A stretch of DNA of 64,000 bases from Chlamydoabsidia padenii (lineage: Eukaryota; Mucoromycota; Mucoromycetes; Mucorales; Cunninghamellaceae). The position numbers and the translations under genes were made by a program. The notes beneath the pieces are model-generated. The model searched no databases. It saw nothing but the letters and a program-made list of their open reading frames with translations, and was not told the DNA's origin. The stretch is taken from NCBI GenBank assembly GCA_025330725.1, contig JAIWND010000013.1, positions 62,001 through 126,000 on the forward strand, given 5' to 3'. This document shows positions 45,016 through 54,737 of the stretch, piece by piece; position 1 is the first letter of the stretch; the number at the start of each line of letters is the position of its first letter.

Positions 45016-45451
45016 GTTTATTGTGCGTGATTTCAAGTATGACGAAGATGCTTTGAAACTACAACAAGAAGAACTGGATCAAGTCAGCAGCGTAGAAGTC
45101 GAACAACAAGCTGAACTGGTACGTTTGGCTCGAATCAACTTTGGCGAACTGTTTGCTTCATGGGTGCATCTCAAAGCACTTCGTGTATTTGTGGAATCTG
45201 TATTACGCTATGGTCTTCCTCCTGATTTTACATCTGTCACCATTGCTGCACAACCCAAATTTGAAAAGAAGGTGGATGAAACTCTTTTGGCTCAATATGG
45301 TCGTTTGGGTGGCATCCATGGACAAAACAACAAGTCTAATCAACAACAACAGAATGACGAAATCCTCGATCATGACCTTCAATCTGTCAATGATAGTAGT
45401 TATAGACCCTATGTCCAATTCGATATCCAATTTGACGTCGAACGTGCATAA
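43823..45451 (+). CDS. VMA5: V-type ATPase subunit C
   Basis: Seven or so exons encode about 390 aa: MKYTFISVPALGNKQNTFLN, FPIPEFKIGTLDALVLLSDD, VRNFTSGANN, YIRTFQWNTMKYRTDKSLQE, NLNGIVKKQHCVLNSEYLTT, VPKSLYKQWNGKYETLTSMI, VPRSSVKVAEDDEFGLFTVT, FIVRDFKYDEDALK, LVRLARINFGELFASWVHLK and LRVFVESVLRYGLPPDF. All are landmarks of subunit C, the peripheral stalk part that links V1 to V0 and leaves the complex on reversible disassembly. A Gln/Asn-rich insert (NNKSNQQQQNDE) precedes the conserved end YVQFDIQFDVERA. The intron before FIVRDF has a 43-T run right at its acceptor. The polyA signal AATAAAAG is at about 45512. Confidence 0.95.
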
Positions 45452-45712
45452 GAATACTTTTATCTTTTGTGTCCCTTTTATCTTTATAACTATTAGTATT
45501 ACAGACCTTCTAAATAAAAGAATACAATAAAAAGTCTTTTATATATTCTTATACATCAGATAGATAACTGATGTCATTCTAACATCAACACTTTTTTTTA
45601 TTTTAATGTGTGGGTGAATAAAAATGGAGTGATGGGGTAGAGTATACAGATACAACTGGACATTTTAAACTAAAAAAAAAAAAACAGACGGGGATTGGAA
45701 GGGATCTACTAA

Positions 45713-46296
45713 CTAGTACCGCTGAGCCATTTGACGACAAGACTTGAGTTGATCTAAATACCATTGACAGGCAGATATATCGTTCGTATTTTCTTCCAAA
45801 CATTTAGCAAAGGCTTTGGCATCCGCTTCACAGTTTCCCACCACTGCCTCTTGTTGTTGGTTTTGTTGTTGCCCCGCATACTGCTGCTGATCCATATATT
45901 GTTGTTGTTCTGTTGGTTCTTGTTCACCACGACCACCCGTAAACAATGATCCTATTGCGTGCCCCGCAGTACTTCCAACGGCAACACCGGCAGCTGTTGA
46001 CGCCACTATGTAAACGATAAAAAAGAAATAAGAGGTTAGCGAAACCACATGCCCACGTTTCAATAGTCATTACTTTGTCCAAAGAGACCAGGTTGACGGT
46101 TCTGTTGTTGTGGTTGATTTGCTATCGGCGCAGGTGGATGCGAGTTTCTTGGTGGTTGTGAGACAGTATGAGCTTGGCGAGTTTGTTGACGAGGAGCGGA
46201 TCGGCGAGTTTGCTAAAAGTATCTAGACCATTAATATACAGTTGCAAGTGTTTCAATGTGGCAACATTTTCAACTTACATTACTACGGCGAGGCAT
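45713..46296 (-). CDS. CHCH-domain mitochondrial protein (CHCHD2/CHCHD10, Mix17-like)
   Basis: Three exons encode about 140 aa. The N-terminus is basic and Pro/Gln-rich (MPRRSN, QTRRSAPRQQTRQAH), as for a mitochondrial targeting region. A Gly/Ala hydrophobic helix (STAAGVAVGSTAGHAIGSLF) follows. After a Gln/Tyr-rich linker comes the twin CX9C motif: C-EADAKAFAK-C and C-QWYLDQLKS-C. The layout is that of CHCHD2/10 and yeast Mix17, imported by the Mia40 route into the intermembrane space and linked to respiration and stress responses. It ends QMAQRY. It converges on the V-ATPase C gene. Confidence 0.9.
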
Positions 46297-47408
46297 TGTT
46301 GTGGATTAGGTTGACCAAAAAAAGAAGTTAATGGAGAGGATAAAGAAAGAAGAAAAAAAGATTAAATCTTTGGACGAGGAGAAATAAAATGCCCACATAA
46401 TTCCGCTTGATTATGATTGGACAGGAAAAAATAGTGTCCTTTGATGCATAGCCCAGCCAAAGCGGCGATCCGCCTATCGCACTGACAGGTTAACGCAGGG
46501 GTTTCCATAGCGTAGTCATTAGATTGGGTGGTAATGTCAAAGAAAAAAAAAAAAGAGACAGTCTTTAATGAGGGCTATCTTTTCTTTCATCTATGGTAAG
46601 AACTTTTCAAACACCGATTCCTAATCGAGCGTAGTGCATTCATGCCAGTTACAATCTTGTTATCGAAATCAAAACCGAGTCCACCACCTTGATATTAAAG
46701 GATGAAGCTGATGATAGATAATAACCAAATAAAACCAAAGCACGTTAACTAAAAACATTAATTCATGCAAAGCACAGGATCATTGGCCTCTTGCTGTTTA
46801 CAAACGGTCAATCTTAACTCTCTTTCTTTTTGATGAGAGAAAAGTGACAAATACTCCTTTAATAATAGAATAGCTTGATTTACTATAAGCGATCATAATG
46901 TACAAGTGGTGCAAGATCAAGATAAAAGCGGATCGGTAATCTTGGATTTTGCATGAATTGCGGGATTTAAAATTCCGAAGAAAGTATGTGCACAAAGTAT
47001 AATCATACCGTTTACTATTAAGACCATGTTCTAAACGATCTCTGGTTCATTGAAAGGGAAATCATTTACTACAATATCCCCATAAAGGAACAAGCGAACG
47101 TTGAAAAGGATGACCCCTCTTCCATATATCAGCCATCCTTCTTTATGGTCAGGGCCACGTGATGTTAAAGCAAAAAAGTGACCATGAGTAATTCAACCAG
47201 ATGAAGCGGGGCTTCAAATTAACTAGCAGCACCATGGCGCGACAGATCATCCTATTGATAAAGACACACACTACGACCATTGGTGATCAACTGGTAACAT
47301 TTACATTGGGACAAGGCTACACTAATGGATTTATTTAATATTGTTTTCTTTATTAATAAAAAGACAAATACAAGGTGATAAGAAGGGTGATGTCAAATAA
47401 AGCTAACT
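46297..47408. other. 1.1-kb intergenic region
   Basis: No gene recognised. Motif copies: GCGGGATTTAAA at 46960-46971 and weaker TTCAAACACCG near 46607. An AATAAA-like signal for RPS21 (minus strand) is expected just left of 47409, and TTATTTAAT-type sequence at about 47330 fits. Confidence 0.45.
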
Positions 47409-47620
47409 TTATTGTTGGTAAGACCAGACGTTCTTCAAGTAACCATCTTGAGTGGCAAGACGGTTGATGGAGTCATCAGCTTCAGCTTCCTTGCGGACAA
47501 AGCCACAGAGAGCATAGGTGGAGAAGGTGTTGGCAGCACGACCATCAGCGTTCACGTCGGCAACGTTAAGTTGGATGCTGGCGTGGTCAGAGGCGATAAT
47601 CAATCTGTTGGTGGCAGAGC

Positions 47621-47656
<36 letters not shown>

Positions 47657-47756
47657 AATTAGAATCCAGCCCTACTGTTAAAAAAAAAAAAGATGTCATG
47701 ACTTACCACTTGCGAGGAATGTAGATATCGACGAGCTTGCCTTCAGAGTTTTCCAT
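47409..47756 (-). CDS. RPS21: 40S ribosomal protein S21 (eS21)
   Basis: Two exons encode about 86 aa: [17 protein letters not shown], then [40 protein letters not shown] and [18 protein letters not shown]. The length and the whole sequence are those of eS21, a small-subunit protein needed for late 20S pre-rRNA processing. The intron has a good donor (GTAAGT), but its acceptor AG is the end of a 20-A tract, itself preceded by 15 T on the coding strand, so the usual pyrimidine tract is displaced and could fold back on the A run. GCGGGATTTCAA lies 89 bp upstream of the ATG (47845-47856). Confidence 0.95.
47621..47655. repeat. T20A15 inverted homopolymer at the RPS21 3' splice site
   Basis: 20 T followed directly by 15 A on the plus strand. 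On the coding strand it reads T15 A20 G then the second exon, so a 15-bp U-A hairpin could form right before the splice acceptor. Homopolymer lengths may be affected by sequencing. Confidence 0.8.
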
Positions 47757-48795
47757 TGTGTGAGGTCAAAAAGAGAGAAGGAACAAGAAACAGGAGTGGA
47801 CCCTATTTGGTTTTTAAAAAGAAAAAATTTATCGGCAAGCCACAGCGGGATTTCAATTTCTACACTGAGGGGCAGATCTCGTCAATGCATAAAGTGAAAA
47901 AAAGAAGCATGTGCCATTTTTCGGGAACATTTGTTTTATGATTCAACTGGAAAATCGTGACAGATTATGTCAGGTCAATCTGTTTAGGTAAGATGATTAA
48001 TCTGTTTGATGGGTTCTTTTTTTTTTTTTTTCTGTCAAGATTATGCCACCAGAAAAAAAAAAGACGGGATTTGAACTTGAGTCCGGGAATGGAAAAAGAA
48101 GGGGTAACCATTTGTACGAATGATAGCTATACTATTGGGTAAGATAATATGAAAATGATTAGTTTGAAATGTATCTCTTGGATGCAAAGTAATCAAAGAG
48201 ATTATTAAAAGTATTTATAATACTCAATACAATAATGATGGGTGATGATCTAACAAAGAGGAGTAAAATGAAATCCCTACACGGAATCAAGTGGACTTTT
48301 GTATCTACAATTACCTTTGTTTAATGTGCGCATGTTGAATGAATAGAGGGACGGGGGAATGAAATGCATGAATACAGATGTATATGACGTCAAGCTACTA
48401 AAACTGATTAGTCCCGACTTTTCTTTACATCTGATAACAAAGATCTAACCATACCTACCCCATGTCATCTATTACTAGTCATCATCATGTCAATTCCATT
48501 TAAAAAAGCACCAAGTAAATTGAAAACAATACATAAAAGAAGATGGTTTATTAAAAAATGGTAAAGTATGAATGATTGCGAGTGTGTGGGTCAAAATTGG
48601 ATGTTTTATTTATGATTGTAGAAGGGTATAAGATGTATACTAAAAGACCACATGGACCAATACCAGTATAAACTATAGCAAAAGGTGAATAAAACTATCC
48701 TAATCAACTATTAATACATGTCGAGTCCTGTGGATTTATGTATGAGTGAGTGTGTTGTGGTGTCGTCCTGTGTATGATATATTGTGTCTTCTGCT
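47757..48795. other. 1-kb intergenic region between RPS21 and the Siva-like gene
   Basis: No gene recognised. Motif copies: GCGGGATTTCAA (47845-47856, RPS21 promoter) and ACGGGATTTGAA (48064-48075). Confidence 0.5.
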
Positions 48796-49282
48796 TCAGG
48801 ATGTCCAGCACGACAAACAATATACTTTTTCATCGTCAGTAGAGTAGCTAAAAAAAAAAAAAAAGAGGAAGAAGAAAAAAGTTAGTCAAGACAATCAGAC
48901 CTGGATACTTGTGGACTTACTCTTTTACACTACAAGCAGTACAATAAAATGAGTTGCATCCTTGACATTGTTGAATGCACTGTTGACAGATTGAGTATTC
49001 ACAAAAAGTACAAGAGCAGGAGGACGTTAATGAGGGACATCTAAAACAATTGAGAGTGTCTTGTTGTTGTATCGCCGTAGAAGGTGAAGGATTCTGAGCT
49101 GCCGCGCGCATCATGAGTGCAAATGTTTGACGTCCTAAACACACGCATGGTAAAGTTAATCACTATAAAAGATTGGATAATAGTTTACCTTGTAGTTGTG
49201 CCTGTATCGGATCATGTTTCTGCCGTTGCCGCAGTACGTTCGCTAGATCCGAATCGTCAGCAGTACGTTGTCGTTTGGACAT
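48796..49282 (-). CDS. Siva-like Cys-rich zinc protein
   Basis: Three exons encode about 120 aa. The start MSKRQRTADDSDLANVLRQR is basic/polar; TFALMMRAAA precedes a Cys-rich end: LNCFRCPSL, SSCSCTFCEYSICQQCIQQC, QGCNSFYCTACSV, then KDYSTDDEKVYCLSCWTS and stop. The run CxxC, CxxCxxxxCxxC, CxxC, YxxxC and the closing DEKVxCLSC match the C-terminal domain of the Siva family (human SIVA1), which is E3-ligase-like and apoptosis-linked in animals. The last exon is joined through donor GTAAGT and acceptor TTTTAG. Its job in a fungus is unknown. TTCAAATCCCGA lies 71 bp upstream (49353-49364). Confidence 0.8.
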
Positions 49283-49889
49283 CAACAAAATAGGGAAGAA
49301 GCAAGAAGAATTTCGAAAAAAAAAAAAAGAACTGAAAAATAAGAGGATAGCATTCAAATCCCGACCAAGTGGAGTTGAATTGATCGTGTGCCAAGTAAAA
49401 ACAGTGGCGGTGAACTTATTTCTTTGAATCGATACATGTTTTATCATTGATAACATTTTCTTGGATAGTATTATTGAAGGATGATGACGATTCTCCAGAC
49501 AATCCTCTATCAGTTTTTCTTTTTTTTTTCTTTGTCTTTGCGTGTATTAGAATAAGCGCAGTAGTTGATCGGAACCCCTGTTTATAATGACCTTTTAAAC
49601 AAATATATAGCAAATCGATCGAGAGCTCATTGGCCTATGAATGTATGAATATCTGTTTAGTTTCATTATAGCGATTCAAGATACTGCTTTTATTCGTCGA
49701 TGAACTCTTTATTGCATAAAGCTTTTTTTTCAAATCCCGCCCCTTCTCGATTTCGATGGGTCTCCAAAAAAAAGAGAGTTTATCTCTTCTCATTCTTTTT
49801 TTTTTTTTTCCCTCTCTCTTTCTCATTCCTTTCTTTTCTTTTTTTTTACAACTCTTTTTATTTTTTTTTTATTTTTTTTACTTTGATAC
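49283..49889. promoter_or_regulatory. divergent promoter region, Siva-like / F-box gene, with two motif copies
   Basis: TTCAAATCCCGA at 49353-49364 (71 bp before the Siva-like ATG) and TTCAAATCCCGC at 49729-49740 (150 bp before the F-box ATG). A long T-rich leader (49797-49880) precedes the F-box gene. Confidence 0.5.
49729..49740 (+). promoter_or_regulatory. recurrent TTCAAATCCCGC motif upstream of the F-box gene
   Basis: Exact motif copy in the sense orientation, 150 bp before the start codon and just before the T-rich leader. Confidence 0.5.
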
Positions 49890-52046
49890 ATGAATCTTCC
49901 GCCAGAGCTACTCGGGTTAATATTCCAACACTTATCACAACAACGACTTCCTCATTGTGCTTTAGTTTGTCAACAATGGCTTCAAGTAGCTCGACAACAC
50001 CTTTACGACTCTATTACTCTACACTCATGCAGCCAGACGAAACAACTAATTACGACACTTGGTGAAAACCATGCCTTACCACCTTTAGGTCATCTCATTC
50101 GAAACATCTTCGGACCTTCTTCAGGATTAGACCTTGCCGACATAAAAACGATTGAACTTCACTGCTCCTTCTTGGAAAGGATTAATCTGGGAAATGTGCC
50201 CTATGTCCCTTTGTGGTATCACTTAAAACAGCTCAGTCTCACCTCAATCAGCTTCCGGGACTGGCGTATCGGTCAATGGCTAGTCTCTCGTGGCCACCAA
50301 CTCGATCAACTTACCACTAATCTTGACACCTTTTGGGGCCGGTGCTCACCGTATGCCTCCTTCACCATGATCGTAATGACCTGTTCGGCTGGTCATTTTG
50401 CTAATCTCGTCTCACTCACTCTGGCGAAAGGTGACACTGCATCTTACTACTCGCACCATTCGGATCCTGAACTGGAACTGGACCCAAACTTGCTGCAAAC
50501 CATCCATCGCGCTTGTCCGGCTTTGACTTGTATCAAATTTGTATACCCTCGTTTACCTGTCACCTTTAAGAATATCGCAACCACAGCAACACAACCTCAT
50601 ATCACTACCGTAACCACCACCACGACAACGACCACCATCGAACGATACCCGATGATTAGAACCCTAGGTCTTAAAATCAGCTCACGCACCACCTCACTCT
50701 TCTTTGACCTGTTTGCTATCATGTATCCTTGTGTCGAACGACTTGATTTGGAAATCGAAGAAGTGAATAAAGGTGATGATATTCGACGGCGGCTACGTAC
50801 ACCACAATTGTTTGATAACTATCGGGCTCGCTTATTCAACATGGCCACCTCATTCAAGAATCTCAAGGAAATGCGACTACATACTACGTTGACTCATGAT
50901 ATATTGGAAGTGTATTGGGCTCATCATGGATGGATTGACTGGATTGATGCTCATTCAGTGGTATGGAACGGGATGGTCAATGATAATGATAATAACGACA
51001 CAATAGGACAACGGACGGGACGGAAACGGTTTGAACGGCTCGATATGACAACACAAACTGGACAACATCCTCTCACCGATCGAGACAGGGTGTATGTTGG
51101 TAACGGCAATAGTTTGATTCAACTCTCTCACTTGTCCATCTCTCTCGACATGGTGTTACCAAAGCTCATGACTGACGCTCTTTTTCTGGGTCGACAAACT
51201 TGGCCACATTTGACCACATTACAACTCAAGACCAACAAACACAAGGTCATTGCTATGGATGTCTTGCTTTCGGCAGCACCGCACCTGGTCTCTTTGAAAC
51301 TACAATCAGTCACTTTTAAAACTTGTTATTGGAAGGAACAGAAATCAGTAGACCAGCAACAACAACAACTTGATCAACCAGTGAAGAAACGAAGGATCGA
51401 TTACAGCCTGGTAGAAAATACATACAACAACAATACCAATATCACCGACAGTAAACTCACCAACAACAACGATATGCCGCCGTTACATGGATTAGAAAAA
51501 CTGTGTCTGTTAAGCTGCGACTTGCCCACCATGGATATGATCACTCAATGGATGGCTCGGTGTCCCAAATTGAAGGAACTGACGGGCAAAGGATTGGATT
51601 TTTACGACACAAGCGATGAATCATTCTTCGACGATTATAATAACAGTATGGACAACTCTCTTTGCACAAGTATGAAACAACAAGAACCCCTCTCTTTAGT
51701 GTCGATCAACGACTGGACGCCTTACGACAAGGACGACCATCTCCAATCCACACCTTTAGTCCACATCAACGCCCCACATCATCAACTGGATTATGTCTCG
51801 TTAGAGGACATTCATTATCACGATCTCGCCAATGGGAGTCATTATGGTCTTTTCTTATCTTTGGTGGTCGAACAACTCTGGAAATCTCCTTCTTCTTCGG
51901 GTCCGTTTATGGATGTGCGCTTGGACTATTATGCTAACACACCGCAAAAGGCCTTTTTGACTCAAAAATGCAGTGGGTCAATGATACAAAGTCCAAAAGG
52001 TTACATCAAGTTGACCTGTCAAAGTTTGGATAACTTTGTTTGGTAA
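49890..52046 (+). CDS. F-box protein with leucine-rich-repeat-like body
   Basis: A single exon of 718 aa, the longest uninterrupted ORF in its part of the window. The F-box is at the very N-terminus (MNLPPELLGLIFQHLSQQRL, PHCALVCQQWLQVARQHLYD). The rest has irregular Leu-rich units (LKQLSLTSISF, LVSLTLAKGD, FKNLKEMRLHTTLT, LIQLSHLSISLDM, LTTLQLKTNKHKV, LVSLKLQSVTF, LEKLCLLSCDLP, LKELTGKGLDF) as in FBXL-type proteins, with a Thr-rich insert ([13 protein letters not shown]) and a Gln/Asn-rich insert. It would act as substrate receptor in an SCF ubiquitin ligase through Skp1. The substrate cannot be read. Such intronless F-box/LRR genes form large families in Mucoromycota. A polyA signal, AATAAAGA, is at about 52192. 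Confidence 0.88.
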   Translation: MNLPPELLGLIFQHLSQQRLPHCALVCQQWLQVARQHLYDSITLHSCSQTKQLITTLGENHALPPLGHLIRNIFGPSSGLDLADIKTIELHCSFLERINLGNVPYVPLWYHLKQLSLTSISFRDWRIGQWLVSRGHQLDQLTTNLDTFWGRCSPYASFTMIVMTCSAGHFANLVSLTLAKGDTASYYSHHSDPELELDPNLLQTIHRACPALTCIKFVYPRLPVTFKNIATTATQPHITTVTTTTTTTTIERYPMIRTLGLKISSRTTSLFFDLFAIMYPCVERLDLEIEEVNKGDDIRRRLRTPQLFDNYRARLFNMATSFKNLKEMRLHTTLTHDILEVYWAHHGWIDWIDAHSVVWNGMVNDNDNNDTIGQRTGRKRFERLDMTTQTGQHPLTDRDRVYVGNGNSLIQLSHLSISLDMVLPKLMTDALFLGRQTWPHLTTLQLKTNKHKVIAMDVLLSAAPHLVSLKLQSVTFKTCYWKEQKSVDQQQQQLDQPVKKRRIDYSLVENTYNNNTNITDSKLTNNNDMPPLHGLEKLCLLSCDLPTMDMITQWMARCPKLKELTGKGLDFYDTSDESFFDDYNNSMDNSLCTSMKQQEPLSLVSINDWTPYDKDDHLQSTPLVHINAPHHQLDYVSLEDIHYHDLANGSHYGLFLSLVVEQLWKSPSSSGPFMDVRLDYYANTPQKAFLTQKCSGSMIQSPKGYIKLTCQSLDNFVW

Positions 52047-52517
52047 ACTCTTTTTTTTTTTTTTATTACACCATTATTACCCTCTAGTTATAGCATATAC
52101 ACACATATTTTATTCAAACCACATCAAAAAATTTAATTATAATTAGTTAACACTTCCCCCCCCCCAGTACATAGTCTAACATCCAAAACATCAATAAAGA
52201 TACTTTTTTTATTTTATTTTACCATGTCTCATACATACAACTCGATCGTGATTTTAAAAAATTCATCACCGTAGATCGGATCGATCGAGATTTTTTTTTT
52301 CTCAATCTGCCATTTCATTGGTCATCCTAATGTTCAGAATGTTGGTCCTCCAATAAGGTTCAATCAGCCTCCTTTACTTTCAGGAAAAGGGTACACAGTT
52401 ACGTTATTGCTGGCATCTCCTTTTTCCGCATAAACACATCAGTCAGGATTAAAAAGTCAGGGATGTTTTATTAATTAACAGATTGGGATACTATAACTAA
52501 AGCTGTTACTACTACAC
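52047..52517. other. 3' intergenic region between two convergent genes
   Basis: Contains polyA signals for both genes and no ORF of note. A run of about ten C lies near 52158. Confidence 0.5.
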
Positions 52518-54700
52518 TTAAAACCAGTCCGCATTGGAGAATCGTTGGAGTTTGGCTGTTGATTCGTTCATGTCCTTTTGTACCTTTTTGCGCATGTAAA
52601 AGATGGGACAATCATTGTTCGAGCAAATGACATCTTGATGGAGAGACTCTTGGCATCGTTGGCATTGGGTCCAAAGCCGAGAGAATTTAACTTCAAGTTC
52701 GCTTACCGAATCGACCTAAAAGTTAAAAAAAAAAAAAAAATCTTTAGTCCTTCTTTTTCTTGGCTGGAAAAGGCAATCAAGGGAAATAGCACCCCTCGAA
52801 ATTGAAAGGCCGATACATTGCTTTTTTTTTTCGAGTTACCTGTTTCTTGTATAGTTCACCTAGTCGAGGGCGGCAATGTACACATACAGGAGATTTATCT
52901 ATACATATAAAATGCTTAATCGCATGGTCATAATAGGAATTAGGTCACTTACCACCATTGCGCAATGGAGACTTGCAGCCAAGACAAGTTGCCGTTACAA
53001 CAGCAAATTTCATTAAACCACCCACGGTCGGCGTTGCAATATTCACAGATCTTGTATGCGTGCCACTCACTACATTAAAGAAAAAAAAAGTTAGTTCATT
53101 CCCCCCCCCCAGATCATCATTCACTTACATAAAGATTCGGCAGCCTTTTCACCCATTACCGGTTCCATAATGCGCAGTAAAGGTTTTGACAGCTGGTTTT
53201 CAAGATAGTACCGGGTATCAATAGGGATGTTGTTATCCAAGACATATATTGGGTCTTCCGACCGTTCGTACGCAGGAGCATTGTTTCGTGCCTTGATGAT
53301 TACATACGCTACCCGATCACCAAGAGCAGGAGCCGACCCTGCATCACGCTTCCTCATTCGTTCAGCCAATTCCACATGTGCTTGTTTACCGGCATAATCA
53401 GATTTGCTGAGAGCTTTTGTGATTACTAGTTGAGAGAGATCGACCTTGTTTTGTAGCAAATCAGAGATGGTTTGCTTGACATATCTGTAATAATAAAAGA
53501 GAGTAAATTAACCATTCCATTTATATAATCCACGTGTTTACTTACGCTTGGGCACCTTCCACATCACGTTCAATCAGTAGCTTGTCCAGACAATTTTGAA
53601 TCACATTGGACACAAGGCGGCAGTTGTCTCGACGAACAGTCTATATAAAAAATCAATCTATATTAGTGACCAATCCACATAAACATTATTTGTGTACTTA
53701 CTTCAATACCTTTAGCGTCGAGTTTGTCAAATTTGTCAGTTCTTGTCCAATAGAGACCAGCATACCGTTTTTTACTGATAAGCAAGTAAGGGAAGTACAC
53801 CTTTTCAAAGTCCAGGTTGATGGGTCGAACAAATTGATCAGTAACGATTTTGGCACCTTCTTGACCTGCAGGTGTAAAAAATAAATACATGAATAAGTAA
53901 CTTGTGTGACATGTAGATCATTGAATTTACCTAGTTTCATGGCTTCTTCAAGTTCAGTAACACCAAACTTGATCATGACAGAATCAGTGTCCCCGTAGAT
54001 AACCTGAGCATCGTGTTTATAGCCGTTTTTAATCGTGAAGTGCGATTCTACCGTCTACATAGAATACAAGTTAATGCCGCATGATTTGATTATAGATTAA
54101 TGTTTTGTACTTACTGCTTTTGTCTTGAAGATCATTTCACGTCCATAGGCAGTGACACTAGATGAGATTTGGAGACAGGGAAGTTTACCAACAGTCGCAC
54201 CAGTAAAACCATACACAGAGTTTGCAGTAATCTTTAAAGCCAATTGTCGACCATCAAGTACCGCACGTTTGAAGGGATCGGTTTCTTTCTTCAAGTCGTT
54301 TTTAGCCCGTTTTCGCGCCGAGAGCAAGTCAGTCAAGATTCGTGGTAACAGTCCTTTTCTTCGTTCAGCCTTGACAAACATATCTAATATAAGATAGGTT
54401 AGTTACATTTCCCTTGTCGTATAATCCACGACCAATCATCTTACCATTGTTAGGAGTAACCTCGTAGTCGATGTTTTCCTTTAAGCCCAGTTGTTCAGCA
54501 GTTTGAGGCGCTAGTAGTGTTGTGTAACAAAGGTTGTGTGCTTGCATAATGGAGGGATATAGAGATGTAAAATCAAGTGTGGCGATGGGTACATTGTAGT
54601 AGCCTCGGGTGGGATCAATGACGGTAGCACCTTCGTACTGTTCTTCGGAGACTATATATATAAAAAAAAGGAAAGGTATCAGTATACGCTTTGTTAGAAT

Positions 54701-54737
<37 letters not shown>

